A DNA stretch of 64,000 nucleotides from Streptococcus cristatus ATCC 51100 (GCF_011612585.1 NZ_CP050133.1:1054001-1118000), one strand, 5' to 3'. Counted from the first letter of the stretch, positions 46,137-56,068 are shown. The notes: generated by a model from the sequence alone, not told the origin. A program made the numbers and translations.

Positions 46137-46148
46137 ATCAATAATGAA

Positions 46149-46442
46149 TTATTTCGCAATTGGGTAAACTGATACTTGTTTCTTATCGCGACCTTTACGT
46201 TCAAAGCGCACTACACCTTCAACTTTTGCGAACAATGTATCGTCTCCACCGCGGCCAACGTTAACACCTGGGTAGATGTGTGTACCGCGTTGACGGTAAA
46301 GGATAGATCCTCCAGTTACAGTTTGTCCGTCAGCTGCTTTAGCTCCAAGACGTTTTGCTTGTGAATCACGTCCGTTTGACGTTGAACCTCCACCTTTTTT
46401 GTGGGCGAAAAGTTGCAAGCTTGCAAGATTCATTTTTAACAT
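46149..46442 (-). CDS. rpmA: 50S ribosomal protein L27 with cleavable N-terminus
   Basis: L27 lies near the peptidyl-transferase centre of the ribosome. The 97 aa product has the Firmicute N-terminal extension [20 protein letters not shown], in which the Prp protease cuts after LQLF to expose [13 protein letters not shown] is 9 bp upstream of the ATG. Order rplU-prp-rpmA is conserved, and a terminator follows. Confidence 0.97.
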   Translation of the reverse strand: MLKMNLASLQLFAHKKGGGSTSNGRDSQAKRLGAKAADGQTVTGGSILYRQRGTHIYPGVNVGRGGDDTLFAKVEGVVRFERKGRDKKQVSVYPIAK

Positions 46443-46459
46443 AGTGTTTTTCCTCCGTG

Positions 46460-46819
<360 letters not shown>

Positions 46820-47134
46820 TTAAGCGTTGATTGCGTTGATGACAACTTTAGTGTAAGGTTGACGGTGACCTTGTTTGCGGTGGCTACCTTTTTTAGGTTT
46901 GTACTTGAAAGTAACGACTTTCTTTTGTTTTCCTTGTTTTTCAACAGTTCCAACTACAGTAGCTCCAGAAACAAGTGGAGTTCCGACAACAGTTTTATCA
47001 CCACCAACAAGAACAACTTCGTTAAAAGTCACTTCTTGACCAGCTTCAACATCCAATTTTTCAACGTAGATAGCTTGACCAACTTCAACTTTAACTTGTT
47101 TTCCGCCAGTTTTAATGATTGCGTATGTGCTCAT
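46820..47134 (-). CDS. rplU: 50S ribosomal protein L21
   Basis: L21, 104 aa, binds 23S rRNA. It starts [19 protein letters not shown] at ATG 47134 with AGGAGGT six bases upstream; the longer open frame to 47251 runs through the leader. The C-terminal [17 protein letters not shown] is typical. First gene of rplU-prp-rpmA, preceded by an L21-type leader. Confidence 0.97.
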   Translation of the reverse strand: MSTYAIIKTGGKQVKVEVGQAIYVEKLDVEAGQEVTFNEVVLVGGDKTVVGTPLVSGATVVGTVEKQGKQKKVVTFKYKPKKGSHRKQGHRQPYTKVVINAINA

Positions 47135-47269
47135 TATGCACCTCCTATGATTTTTTGGGGTTTCCCCATATTTTTGTGAAGACTCGCCTAGCATCGTGGG
47201 ACGAACCACTTTATACTCACTATGTGGGCAACGATGTTCGAGCGGTTGCACAGGCCGTGCATAGTCAAC
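47135..47269 (-). ncRNA. L21 ribosomal-protein leader
   Basis: The 135-nt leader between the promoter and rplU contains clear hairpins, GCACggcctGTGC near its 5' end and TGGGGaaaCCCCA before the ribosome binding site, plus longer-range pairing such as CATCGTTGCCCAC with GTGGTTCGTCCCACGATG in part. Position and size fit the Firmicute L21 leader family, thought to allow feedback control by L21. The family match is from memory. Confidence 0.65.
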
Positions 47270-47275
47270 ATTCTT

Positions 47276-47304
47276 AGTATAGCACTTCTACTAACCTTTT
47301 GCAA
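47276..47304 (-). promoter_or_regulatory. Promoter of rplU-prp-rpmA
   Basis: Minus strand: -35 TTGCAA (47299-47304), 17-bp spacer, -10 TATACT (47276-47281). The start of transcription is near 47269. Confidence 0.7.
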
Positions 47305-47362
47305 GTAATTTTATTTAATGAAAACGGATTTTCCACTAAATATCCTCATTCTGTACTTCCAT

Positions 47363-47962
47363 TTATTTAAAATATACAATCTGCCCTTCTTGATTGACAC
47401 AAACCTCAATAGCTTTCGGAGGCTTCAAATGTTTTTTTGCTGATCTGGCAAGACTTTTATTACTATCTGAAACATTAACCTCTCGCTCTTTTCCATCAAC
47501 GTTAATAGTAAAGGTAATACGAGAATAGGTAGACTTACTTCCTCCGGTCTCGGTATCAACACCAGTCACTAAAGCCGATTTTAGCTCGGTTATCTGATTA
47601 GTAAAATAATGATAGCGCCAAATACCATTGGTCATTCGATAGCCTTCATAAGCAGGAAAGATAAAAAACATAAGAAGAACGCCAATTATTGTGACAAAAA
47701 TAGCTCTGCCCGTACTTTTTTGGCTTTGACGTATGGTATTCCATTTATTTCTCATAGCCTTCTTGACAGAGCCAGCTTCCTTAATATCTTTATGATATCC
47801 CCAAAATAAGAGAGCATACAAGCTTAGGAAAATCTGGAAATGAACTAAGAGACCAATAAAATAAGTCCAACTGGGAATTCCAAACAGCAAAGCATTATCT
47901 TGTCCATCTTTCCAAGACAATGCTCGCATGAGCCCACTCAAGAAATAATCCCACTCGTTCAT
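47363..47962 (-). CDS. Hypothetical membrane protein
   Basis: A 199-residue protein I do not recognise with confidence. Hydrophobic segments lie near residues 31-55 and 87-104, followed by a roughly 90-residue soluble domain of alternating strands (ITFTINVDGKEREVNVSDSNK; VCVNQEGQIVYFK). The last part resembles DUF3592-type domains loosely. It is alone between rplU and thiI on the same strand, with no good terminator visible after it. Confidence 0.55.
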   Translation of the reverse strand: MNEWDYFLSGLMRALSWKDGQDNALLFGIPSWTYFIGLLVHFQIFLSLYALLFWGYHKDIKEAGSVKKAMRNKWNTIRQSQKSTGRAIFVTIIGVLLMFFIFPAYEGYRMTNGIWRYHYFTNQITELKSALVTGVDTETGGSKSTYSRITFTINVDGKEREVNVSDSNKSLARSAKKHLKPPKAIEVCVNQEGQIVYFK

Positions 47963-48037
47963 AAATTTCCCCTTTTATCTTCAGCATAGATGGATATAAT
48001 TTCCAGATTCTTTTAGAAAAAAGCTACTTCTAAACTC

Positions 48038-49252
48038 CTACAACAAGTCCTCAATCAGCTCATCAACTTCATCAGGCTCTGCTTGCGGTCTGATTTCTGT
48101 AATCATGATTCCTGCAACAGCGCGCTCAACTAAACCTTCAACATCTAGGTAAGTTTCGTACTTCTCAGCATTCTTGATTTTTGGATTAGTTTTAGGCCGG
48201 TCTGGCGCAAAAATAGTACAGCAGTCTTCAAATGGCTGGATAGAGATTTGGAAGGTATCAATTTTTTCTGCAATCTCAATGATTTCCAGCTTGTCCATCG
48301 TCACGACAGGACGGATAACCGGTGTATTGGTCACTGCGTTGATAGCCTGCATACTTTCAATGGTTTGACTTGCCACCTGACCAAGACTTTCTCCATTGAT
48401 AATGACTTGAGCGCCCCGCTCCTCTCGAATCCGGTCTGTAATACGCATCATAAAGCGACGAGTCAGTGTCATCAGGTAGGCTTCTGGAGCCTTTGCCTTG
48501 ATTTCCTCCTGAATCTCCGTGAAAGGAACTTCGATAAACTGGATGTTGCCACCAAATTTGGTCAATTTTCGCGTCAGATCTTGAGCTTTTTTCAACGCAC
48601 CTGGACTGGTGTAAGGCGGACTGGCAAAGTGAACTGCCTCTATATCCACACCGCGCTTGAGAGCCAGATAACCAGCCACCGGTGAGTCAATCCCACCAGA
48701 CAGCATGAGCATGCCCTTGCCTGAAGTTCCGACCGGCAGTCCCCCAGCACCACGAATCGTCTCATAAGAGATATAGGCCGCTTCTTCACGAATTTCGACC
48801 CGCAGCTCAATATCCGGCGCTTTCATTTTGACCTGAACATTGGGAATGGCCTCAAAAACAGCATTCCCAAGCGTCTGGTTCAGCTCGCGGCTATCCAATT
48901 CAAAGCTGTGATCACTGCGCTTGCTGGAAATCTTAAAGGTCATACCTTCTTGATAGACTTCCTTCATGATGGTTTGGACAGCTTCGATTAGGGCTGGTAC
49001 AGACTTTGCGATTTTGTAAGACGGTGAAAAATTCTGAATCCCAAAAATCTGCTTGAGTGACTCAGCGACAGGCTGATAGTCTGTTCCATGCAAATAGACA
49101 TGAGTTCGGTCACGGTCAGCCTTGACATGGACCTGCGGATAGACTGACAAAACAGCCTGAATATTACGTTTGAGTTTGTTGATAAAGCGCATGCGGTTCT
49201 TGCCCTTGGTAGAAAGCTCACCATAGCGCACCATAATTTCTGAATATTGCAT
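48038..49252 (-). CDS. thiI: tRNA 4-thiouridine synthase ThiI
   Basis: ThiI adds sulfur to U8 of tRNA and can serve thiamine synthesis. It is 404 aa with a ferredoxin-like/THUMP N-terminus ([16 protein letters not shown]) and a PP-loop AMP-forming domain [18 protein letters not shown]. It ends without the C-terminal rhodanese domain of E. coli ThiI. Such short forms obtain sulfur directly from a dedicated cysteine desulfurase, and that gene lies 3 bp upstream. Confidence 0.95.
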   Translation of the reverse strand: MQYSEIMVRYGELSTKGKNRMRFINKLKRNIQAVLSVYPQVHVKADRDRTHVYLHGTDYQPVAESLKQIFGIQNFSPSYKIAKSVPALIEAVQTIMKEVYQEGMTFKISSKRSDHSFELDSRELNQTLGNAVFEAIPNVQVKMKAPDIELRVEIREEAAYISYETIRGAGGLPVGTSGKGMLMLSGGIDSPVAGYLALKRGVDIEAVHFASPPYTSPGALKKAQDLTRKLTKFGGNIQFIEVPFTEIQEEIKAKAPEAYLMTLTRRFMMRITDRIREERGAQVIINGESLGQVASQTIESMQAINAVTNTPVIRPVVTMDKLEIIEIAEKIDTFQISIQPFEDCCTIFAPDRPKTNPKIKNAEKYETYLDVEGLVERAVAGIMITEIRPQAEPDEVDELIEDLL

Positions 49253-49255
49253 TGT

Positions 49256-50398
49256 TTACCTTACTTTTCTGGTTTTTTCGTAAATAATTTTAAAAGTTGT
49301 TAAAAACTGCTCCATCTGGCTCATATCATTATCAAGATCCAAACTGATACGGACAGCAGTTTGAGCGAGAGACTTTTCGACCCCCATAGCGATTAGAGTT
49401 CCCGCTGGCTTTCCAGCCTTGGAAGAGCATGCGCTGGTCGTCGAGATATAGATCTCGTAGTCTTCAAACGCATGGACGACGACTTCACCTCGTACTCCCT
49501 TGATACCAAAGGTCAGGATATGAGGCGCAAAATCTTCCAAGCCTGAGAAGACCACCACGTCGGGATACTTCTGCAACTCTTCAAGGAGAATTTGCTTCAT
49601 CTGAGTCGTCCGCTGGGCAAATACTTCTTGCTTTTCCATGGACAAACGCAGAGCCTTGGCTGTCGCTGCAATGCCAGCTAAATTTTCCGTCGTTGACCGC
49701 TTGTCCGACTCCTGGCCACCACCAGTCAAGAGCGGGCTGATTTTCTTGCCAGACTTGATATAGACAAATCCTACTCCCCGGAGACCGTGAAATTTATGAC
49801 TGGAAAATGTCGCAAAATCCACACGATCCGTCAGATAAGCAGCTGTCGGAATCTTCGTAACAGCCTGTACAGCGTCCACATGAAAGGAAATAGTTGGCTT
49901 GTCTGCTAGCAGTTCAGATATTTTCTGAATGGGCTGAATACTGCCGATTTCATTATTGACAGCCATGATAGAGATCAGAGTGGTGTCTGGTCGAATCAGC
50001 TCCGCTAGCTTGTCTACATCAACAAAGCCTGCCTTATCAACTGGAGCAAAATCGACTTCAAATCCCCGACTCTGCAACCAGAGGGCTGATTCTTTAACCG
50101 CTGGATGCTCGATGTTAGATACGATAATGTGTTTGCCAAAAGGAATCTTTTCAAAAGCAACTCCCTTAAGCACCCAGTTGTCCCCTTCTGTTCCTCCAGA
50201 CGTAAAAAAAATCTCCGACGAAGACTTGCCTAAAAGCTCTGCTATTTGCCGACGAGAGGCTTCTAAGAGACGGGTCGCCTGACTGCCTAAACTATGCAGG
50301 CTAGAAGGATTACCCCAGATTTTAGAAGCCACTTCTGTATAAGTAGCCAGCGCCTCTGGATAGGGCTTGGTTGTCGCTGAATTATCTAAATAAATCAT
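49256..50398 (-). CDS. Cysteine desulfurase paired with ThiI (NifZ-like)
   Basis: PLP-dependent desulfurase of 380 aa. It starts MIYLDNSATTKPYPEAL, the PLP lysine is in FATFSSHKFHGLRG and the active Cys in STTSACSSKAG. It is directly upstream of thiI, as with nifZ-thiI of B. subtilis, so it is probably the sulfur donor for 4-thiouridine. It is distinct from the desulfurase at 30058, which pairs with DUF1831. Confidence 0.92.
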   Translation of the reverse strand: MIYLDNSATTKPYPEALATYTEVASKIWGNPSSLHSLGSQATRLLEASRRQIAELLGKSSSEIFFTSGGTEGDNWVLKGVAFEKIPFGKHIIVSNIEHPAVKESALWLQSRGFEVDFAPVDKAGFVDVDKLAELIRPDTTLISIMAVNNEIGSIQPIQKISELLADKPTISFHVDAVQAVTKIPTAAYLTDRVDFATFSSHKFHGLRGVGFVYIKSGKKISPLLTGGGQESDKRSTTENLAGIAATAKALRLSMEKQEVFAQRTTQMKQILLEELQKYPDVVVFSGLEDFAPHILTFGIKGVRGEVVVHAFEDYEIYISTTSACSSKAGKPAGTLIAMGVEKSLAQTAVRISLDLDNDMSQMEQFLTTFKIIYEKTRKVR

Positions 50399-50461
50399 CT
50401 TTTTCCTCTGTATTTATCAGTAAAAATCAATACTCCTATTGTAACACGAAACGAGCCTAGG

Positions 50462-50510
50462 AACAAGAAAAGGGCGCAGTTCCTACCTGATAAATTTAGG
50501 AACCGGCCCT
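50462..50510 (-). terminator. Terminator after ppsR
   Basis: A long stem pairs AGGGC..AGTTCCTA (50471-50485) with TAGGAACCGGCCCT (50497-50510), with a small internal mismatch; TTTTCTTG follows on the minus strand. Confidence 0.8.
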
Positions 50511-50518
50511 GAAGACGA

Positions 50519-51349
50519 TTACTGCACCTCGCCAATCATATCTAATTTTTTTAAATAATCCTCAATTAGGAAAGCTGTCTCTTCAATTGATTTATCCGTA
50601 ATATTGATGACCTCCGTCTGATATTTTCTAAAGACTTCTTTGGAATAGTCTAATTCCTGATAAATCTTCTCCAAATCTGTGTAACTGGTCGAGCGGGACA
50701 GCCCCAGCGAATTGAGGCGGTTGCTACGAATTTTGACTAATTTTTCTGGCTCACAGACCAGACCGATGATCCTACGCTTGTCCACCTTGTCTAAAACTTG
50801 AGGAAGCGGAACTTCTGGAATCAAAGGCAAATTGGAAACTTTATAGCCCTTATTGGCCAGAAAAATGCTGAGAGGAGTTTTTGAAGTCCGTGAAACTCCT
50901 AGTAGAACTAGATCCGACTCCAAAAACCCCTGCGGAGATTTGCCATCATCATACTTTACTGCAAACTCAATCGCTGATATTTTATTAAAATATTCCGTAT
51001 CCAAACGGTGCAAGGTTCCTGGTATCTCAATCGGGCTAATCCCAGTCTTTTCTCCTATGATTTCAAAGAAAGGGTGCATGAGATCAATGTAGGCTAGCTT
51101 GTGGTTTTGGCTAAATTCTCTAGCTAGTCTAGCTAATTCTCCATTTACCAAGGTACTGATGACCAAGGCATCATCTTTTAAAGCATCTTGCAAAATTTCC
51201 AGCAATTCTTGCTCCTTGTCTATAAAAGGAAAACGGTAGCTATTATTAAATATCAAATCTGGATACTGCGCACTTACAGCTGACAAGAGTCGCTGCGAGG
51301 TTCCTCCTAAAGAATCCGAAATGCTATATACAATAATTTCTTTCTTCAT
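50519..51349 (-). CDS. ppsR: Pyruvate, phosphate dikinase regulatory protein (PSRP)
   Basis: DUF299-family bifunctional ADP-dependent kinase/Pi-dependent phosphorylase that switches PPDK off and on by phosphorylating a Thr near its catalytic His. About 276 aa from ATG 51349, which has GGAG 8 bp upstream. The P-loop is GVSRTSKTPLSIFLANKGYK in part. The N-terminal YSISDSLGGT is typical. It follows the CcpN-like gene and is near ppdK, its substrate, whose target motif TSH is present. Confidence 0.93.
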   Translation of the reverse strand: MKKEIIVYSISDSLGGTSQRLLSAVSAQYPDLIFNNSYRFPFIDKEQELLEILQDALKDDALVISTLVNGELARLAREFSQNHKLAYIDLMHPFFEIIGEKTGISPIEIPGTLHRLDTEYFNKISAIEFAVKYDDGKSPQGFLESDLVLLGVSRTSKTPLSIFLANKGYKVSNLPLIPEVPLPQVLDKVDKRRIIGLVCEPEKLVKIRSNRLNSLGLSRSTSYTDLEKIYQELDYSKEVFRKYQTEVINITDKSIEETAFLIEDYLKKLDMIGEVQ

Positions 51350-51354
51350 TGTCA

Positions 51355-51990
51355 CTACTCCTGTCTCTTTACTTCCGCTTGGCGTGCTTCCTGAATGATA
51401 TAGTCCAGCAGAGCTGTCTTAGTCACCGTTCCTAAAATCTTGCGCTCATTATCTTTCTCTACCACAGGCAGGGAGTCAATGGCAAAATCCTGCAAAAGAG
51501 CGGCCACCTCTAGTATATTCATATCCTTATGGCAGGTTCTAAGATGAGGCATCCGTGTCATACAAACTGCAATAGGCGTTGTTCCGATACTACTGGATAA
51601 AGCCGCTCGTAGCAAATCCTTGCGCGAGACAATTCCTAAGAGTAGCTTCTTTTCATCAATGACATAAAGAACATCCGCGTCATACATAAAGAGCCTTATC
51701 ACCGCATCCTGTATGGAAGTGTCTTGAGACACCAAAACTGGAGAAACCATAATATCTTCCGCTTTCTTGCGAAAAGTGTCAAAGAAAAATAAGGTTTCTA
51801 AATCATTTCCTGAATAAGTATAGCCAACCTTTGGCGTCGCTTTTAAAATGCCAACCAGCGTCAAAAAGGACAGGTCCGAGCGCAAGGTTGCTCTAGAAAT
51901 TTCCATCAGTTCTGAAATCTTTTCCCCGCTGACTGGCTGCTCTTTCTTGACAATGTCAACAATCTGCTTTTGGCGTGCTGATAATTCCAA
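51355..51990 (-). CDS. ccpN: CcpN-like repressor: helix-turn-helix plus two CBS domains
   Basis: A 211-residue regulator with an N-terminal winged helix (ARQKQIVDIVKKEQPVSGEKISELM, shown in part) and paired CBS domains (about 80-205) that probably bind adenine nucleotides. In B. subtilis CcpN represses gluconeogenic genes on glucose and is paired with YqfL, a PSRP homologue. The same gene order is seen here. A perfect CcpN-type box lies over the divergent ppdK start. The symbol is inferred. Confidence 0.82.
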   Translation of the reverse strand: MELSARQKQIVDIVKKEQPVSGEKISELMEISRATLRSDLSFLTLVGILKATPKVGYTYSGNDLETLFFFDTFRKKAEDIMVSPVLVSQDTSIQDAVIRLFMYDADVLYVIDEKKLLLGIVSRKDLLRAALSSSIGTTPIAVCMTRMPHLRTCHKDMNILEVAALLQDFAIDSLPVVEKDNERKILGTVTKTALLDYIIQEARQAEVKRQE

Positions 51991-52097
51991 TGCAATATGT
52001 CTCCTTTTTAGAGATAGAATACTTTATTTTTCATCTTTTTCTGTCATATTATATCATATTTTTATCTTATATCAATGAAATATAACGATCTTTTCCA

Positions 52098-52150
52098 TTG
52101 ACAAATATATGTGATGTATATTAGAATATAAACAAGATATATATGACACA
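52098..52150 (+). promoter_or_regulatory. ppdK promoter with CcpN-like operator
   Basis: -35 TTGACA (52098-52103), 18-bp spacer, -10 TAGAAT (52122-52127). TGTGTCATATA on the minus strand (52140-52150) matches the B. subtilis CcpN box TRTGHYATAYW (from memory) at every position and lies just after the start site. TATGTGATGTA in the spacer is a second, poorer match. Confidence 0.62.
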
Positions 52151-52174
52151 TTTTTGTCTATTTGGAGGTACGAT

Positions 52175-54802
52175 ATGACGAAATGGATTTATTCCTTTGA
52201 GGAAGGACGAGCCGAGCAAAATGCTCTTTTGGGTGGTAAAGGTGCCAATCTGGCTGAAATGACCAATTTAGGTTTGCCAGTTCCGCCAGGATTCACCATT
52301 ACGACGGAAGCCTGTATGCATTTTTTAAATAAGCCCTCCTTTTTTGAAGAAACATTAAGAGAGAATGTTTTGCAGGCTATTTCTGAACTGGAGCAAAAAA
52401 CCGGCCAATGCTTCTCAGGAAATGAAGAGGAGCAACTGCTAGTCTCTGTTCGCAGCGGCGCCAAGTTTTCTATGCCTGGCATGATGGATACGATTTTAAA
52501 CTTGGGACTGAATGATCTGAGAACCCAAACCTTGGCTTCCAAAACCAATATGGCTTTTGCTTACAACTGCTACCGCAGGCTGATCCAGATGTATGCAGAT
52601 GTTGTTTTCCAAATTCCAAAAGAGGACTTCGATCAGTTGCTCTCCTATTTTGAAAAGAATGCTGGTAAGACTGCCAACGACTTTAGTTTGGAAGAGCACC
52701 AAACTCTCGTTGATCAGTACAAGCAGCTGTATCGCGAGCATTATCAGACTTTTCCTCAAAATCCTAAGGAACAACTCTTCGCTGCTATCAAAGCCGTTTT
52801 CCGCTCTTGGAATAACCCACGCGCCCAAGTCTATCGCAAGCTCAATCAGATTCCAGAAGATTTAGGAACCGCCGTTAATATTCAAGTCATGGTCTTTGGC
52901 AACTTTGATCAAGAAAGCGGAACTGGAGTCGTCTTCACTCGAAATCCAGCAACAGGTCAAAAGGGACTCTTTGGCGAATTTCTTTTAAATGCCCAAGGAG
53001 AGGATGTCGTGGCCGGTATTCGCACGCCCGAGCCCATTCAACATCTGCAAGAAAAGATGCCAGAAGCCTATGCTGCTTTTCAAGAGTATGCCCACATCCT
53101 TGAAGATCACTATAAAGATATGCAGGATATCGAATTTACAATCGAAAAGGGCAAGCTCTATATCCTGCAAACCCGTAATGGTAAGCGAACAGTCAAGGCT
53201 GCTTTGAAAATCGCTCTGCAATTAGTAGAAGAAGGCAAGATAGACAAGTGCGAGGCCATTCGTCGGATTAGCCCTGCTCATATCAATCAGCTGATTCACC
53301 CCGTCTTTGATGAAAATAAGCTCCAGCAAGCGACAATTTTAGCGCAGGGATTGCCAGCCAGTCCCGGTGCTGCAACAGGAAAAATTGTCTTTACTGCCAA
53401 GCGAGCCAAAGAACTACATGAAGCTGGCGAAAAAGTTGTGCTAGTCCGCCAAGAAACTTCTCCCGAAGACATAGAAGGAATGATTGTCAGCCAAGCAATC
53501 GTCACTAGCCAAGGTGGGATGACCTCCCACGCGGCAGTTGTCGCCCGAGGGATGGGAACCTGCTGTGTCGTAGGATGTGGAGATCTACTGGTCCAAGAAG
53601 ACAGTAAGACCATCCAGTGCGGAGATATCTTGCTCAATGAAGGAGATATTCTATCCGTAGATGGTCGGACTGGTTTTCTTTATCTGGGTCAAATCCCGAC
53701 TGTCTCTGTAGAGAACGATCAGGATTTGCAGCTCTTGCTGACTTGGGCTGATGAAGTAGCTAAACTTACAGTCCGCGCCAATGCTGAAACGATTCAAGAT
53801 TTGAAAACCGCTATTAGCTTTGGTGCACAAGGCATTGGACTAGCAAGAACCGAGCATATGTTTTTCGGTGAGGAAAGAATCCTGCAAATGAGGAAATTAA
53901 TTCTGGCCGAAAATGAGATAGAGAGACGGGAGGCACTTGCCCATCTACTCGATTACCAAGCCGAAGACTTCTATCAAATGTTCCAGACTGTTGGTGAAAA
54001 GCCCATGATTGTCCGTCTACTGGATCCTCCTATGCACGAATTTCTCCCGAAAGACCATCTAGAGATTGCCCTGCTGGCTGAAAAACTCAATAAAAAAGCT
54101 AGTCAACTAGAAAGAAAAATCACGCAATTGCAAGAAACAAATCCTATGCTTGGCCATCGCGGCTGTCGTCTAGGAATCACCTTGCCGGATATCTATAAGA
54201 TGCAAATAGAAGCTATCTTTAGCAGCGCCATTCGACTGCAGCAAGAAGGAAATCTAGTCCGTCCTGAAATTATGATTCCGTTGATTGCTACAAAATCAGA
54301 GCTTGTCTATCTTAAAGAGCTGCTCATCAAGCATATCGAATGGATTTTCAAAAAGTATCAATGCCCGCCATTCTCATATGACATCGGAACCATGATCGAA
54401 CTACCGAGAGCCTGCTTCATTGCTGATCAGCTGGCTCAAGAAGCCGACTTTTTCAGCTTTGGAACCAATGACTTAACCCAGATGACTTTTGGTTTTTCAA
54501 GAGACGATATCGGAAAATTCCTCAATGATTATAAAGAGAAAAAGTTGCTCACCCAGGATCCCTTCCAAAGCCTTGACCAGGAAGGTGTCGGCCAATTGAT
54601 GAAATTGGCCATTGAAAAAGCTCGCCAAGTAGATCCAAACCTGTCCATCGGAGTTTGTGGCGAAGTTGGAGGTGATCCGACTTCCATTCCTTTCTTACAA
54701 GAAATAGGAGTCACTTATGTCTCCTGCTCCCCTTATCGAGTCCCAGCAGCTCGGCTAGCTGTAGCCCAAGCTGCCCTTAACTCTGAAACAACTCCAAAGT
54801 AG
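52175..54802 (+). CDS. ppdK: Pyruvate, phosphate dikinase
   Basis: PPDK interconverts pyruvate + ATP + Pi and PEP + AMP + PPi, allowing PEP formation from pyruvate (gluconeogenesis) or PPi-saving glycolysis. It is 875 aa from ATG 52175 with GGAGG upstream. The N-terminal ATP-grasp domain starts GGKGANLAEMTNLGLPVPPGF (in part). The swivelling His is H452 in GGMTSHAAVVARGMG, with T450 as the PSRP target, and the PEP domain ends with VCGEVGGDP and the CSPYRVP motif. Divergent from ccpN-ppsR; monocistronic. Confidence 0.96.
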   Translation: MTKWIYSFEEGRAEQNALLGGKGANLAEMTNLGLPVPPGFTITTEACMHFLNKPSFFEETLRENVLQAISELEQKTGQCFSGNEEEQLLVSVRSGAKFSMPGMMDTILNLGLNDLRTQTLASKTNMAFAYNCYRRLIQMYADVVFQIPKEDFDQLLSYFEKNAGKTANDFSLEEHQTLVDQYKQLYREHYQTFPQNPKEQLFAAIKAVFRSWNNPRAQVYRKLNQIPEDLGTAVNIQVMVFGNFDQESGTGVVFTRNPATGQKGLFGEFLLNAQGEDVVAGIRTPEPIQHLQEKMPEAYAAFQEYAHILEDHYKDMQDIEFTIEKGKLYILQTRNGKRTVKAALKIALQLVEEGKIDKCEAIRRISPAHINQLIHPVFDENKLQQATILAQGLPASPGAATGKIVFTAKRAKELHEAGEKVVLVRQETSPEDIEGMIVSQAIVTSQGGMTSHAAVVARGMGTCCVVGCGDLLVQEDSKTIQCGDILLNEGDILSVDGRTGFLYLGQIPTVSVENDQDLQLLLTWADEVAKLTVRANAETIQDLKTAISFGAQGIGLARTEHMFFGEERILQMRKLILAENEIERREALAHLLDYQAEDFYQMFQTVGEKPMIVRLLDPPMHEFLPKDHLEIALLAEKLNKKASQLERKITQLQETNPMLGHRGCRLGITLPDIYKMQIEAIFSSAIRLQQEGNLVRPEIMIPLIATKSELVYLKELLIKHIEWIFKKYQCPPFSYDIGTMIELPRACFIADQLAQEADFFSFGTNDLTQMTFGFSRDDIGKFLNDYKEKKLLTQDPFQSLDQEGVGQLMKLAIEKARQVDPNLSIGVCGEVGGDPTSIPFLQEIGVTYVSCSPYRVPAARLAVAQAALNSETTPK

Positions 54803-54823
54803 CTCTAACATTTTGATAAAACA

Positions 54824-54870
54824 AACAGCTCTAAGAGGCTTATCTCTCCGCCTTTTAGAGCTGTTGTTCT
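54824..54870 (+). terminator. Terminator after ppdK
   Basis: AACAGCTCTAA (54824-54834) / TTAGAGCTGTT (54855-54865), with further pairing inside, followed by GTTCTTCATTCTTTT. Confidence 0.8.
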
Positions 54871-54974
54871 TCATTCTTTTGTGTGCGTTTTCATTTAAAA
54901 AATTCAGATTTTTGGAAGACTTTTCTAAATAAAAGACGTATAATAAATTAAGAACGAAAAGGAGCGACTTTTAC

Positions 54975-55394
54975 ATGGAAAACTATTCTCGCAAAGAAAA
55001 AAATAACAGCAATTCTAATCGAAAACCAGCTAGTCAGCATATTAAAACTGGCTTTTCTGCCCTACAAAAGACTATTGCTACAATTGCCAGTCTTCTATCA
55101 ATCGTCATTGCTTGCTTTACCATCATGAACCTTATGAACAACAATGACTCAAAATCAAAAACTGATACAGGCAACTCGACTACGACTACTACCATCATCA
55201 AAGAGGTAGAAAAAGAGTCTACATCTGTTAGCTCGACTCCAACAGAAACTTCTGCTGCTACTGAGACCGAAACATCCTCAAGCTCTTCAAGCGCAGAAAC
55301 GAATACGAGCCATACAACTACTTCCACTGATAGCAGTTCGACAAGCCAAGACCAGCATACAACAACAGAGTCCAGCACTCAATCATCCAACTAG
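54975..55394 (+). CDS. Ser/Thr-rich membrane-anchored protein (DUF6556-like)
   Basis: A 139-residue protein with a basic, Asn/Ser-rich N-terminus, one TM helix (about 31-55) and an extracellular tail almost entirely Ser, Thr and Glu (residues 64-139). No LPXTG motif and no catalytic motif. I recall such streptococcal proteins as DUF6556. The tail could be a glycosylated stalk; the function is unknown. It has its own terminator and an AAGGAG ribosome binding site. Confidence 0.65.
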   Translation: MENYSRKEKNNSNSNRKPASQHIKTGFSALQKTIATIASLLSIVIACFTIMNLMNNNDSKSKTDTGNSTTTTTIIKEVEKESTSVSSTPTETSAATETETSSSSSSAETNTSHTTTSTDSSSTSQDQHTTTESSTQSSN

Positions 55395-55433
55395 GAACAT
55401 TTGGGAGAGTGCCCCTTATCCAATCTATCCAAG

Positions 55434-55462
55434 AAAGCCTGAATATCACTTAGGCTTTTTTC
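55434..55462 (+). terminator. Terminator after the Ser/Thr-rich gene
   Basis: AAAGCCT (55434-55440) / AGGCTTT (55452-55458) followed by T residues. Confidence 0.8.
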
Positions 55463-55523
55463 TATTGCCAGCCTTCTCTTACTATTTGAGAAAAATTTTT
55501 AGCCTTTCTCTAATTTTTGGAGC

Positions 55524-55555
55524 CAAAAAAACTGTGAGGTCAAGAAGCCCCACAG
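55524..55555 (-). terminator. Terminator after the tRNA-editing gene
   Basis: Minus strand CTGTGGGG / CCTCACAG (55532-55555) with an 8-base loop, followed by seven T. Confidence 0.8.
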
Positions 55556-55567
55556 CATTTTTAAAAA

Positions 55568-56056
55568 TTAAAGTTCCAAAATTTGATAATCATAGCCTAG
55601 ATGGCTCAAGAACTTAAAAAGATCTCGGGTCGCGACAAAAATTGTCTTTTCATTGGTATTGGGATGGAAAGTCATGATATCCTCTGATACAATGTCCTTA
55701 TCAAAATAGACCTGAATGTCTCGCTCAGGATTATTCAGAAGGCCAAAAGGCGATACCGTTCCTGGTGGCAGCTGCATTTTTTCAAAGAGAGAATCCGCTG
55801 AAGCCATGCGAATACGATTGGCTGAGACCAAGTCTTTAAACAAGTCCATATCCAGAGTCTTTTGATCATCCATAATCAACAGATAATACTGAGTTTTCTT
55901 CTTATTGGTCAAAAACATAGACTTAGTCCGGACTCCTTCGATTCCTTCGATATAGGAGTCAGCTTGCTCTGTGGTAAATGCAGGCGGGTGCTCCACCACA
56001 TCAAAGGTGATTCCCAACTCTTGCAACTTATTAGCTACTTGTTGATAAGCATCCAT
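55568..56056 (-). CDS. Prolyl-tRNA editing protein (ProXp-ala/PrdX type)
   Basis: A 162-residue YbaK/ProRS-associated-domain protein, probably a trans-editing deacylase for Ala-tRNA(Pro). Seen: VEHPPAFTTEQADSYIEGIEG, the Lys in GVRTKSMFLTNKKK, and GTVSPFGLLNNPERDIQVYFD. It is a free-standing protein like PrdX of Clostridium, rather than a YbaK Cys-tRNA(Pro) deacylase, whose sequence differs. 12 bp downstream of the uracil-DNA-glycosylase-like gene. Confidence 0.8.
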   Translation of the reverse strand: MDAYQQVANKLQELGITFDVVEHPPAFTTEQADSYIEGIEGVRTKSMFLTNKKKTQYYLLIMDDQKTLDMDLFKDLVSANRIRMASADSLFEKMQLPPGTVSPFGLLNNPERDIQVYFDKDIVSEDIMTFHPNTNEKTIFVATRDLFKFLSHLGYDYQILEL

Positions 56057-56068
56057 AGTTTTCCTCCT

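Noticed and set aside
43912..46148. Insertion sequence or transposon carrying the NACHT gene
   Set aside because: There is no transposase or integrase gene and no terminal inverted repeats; only the 12-bp flanking matches are seen, and they also fit cre boxes.
55034..55378. 114-codon frame opposite the Ser/Thr-rich gene
   Set aside because: It is an antisense artefact of repetitive Ser/Thr codons, giving a Val/Glu/Leu-rich low-complexity translation.
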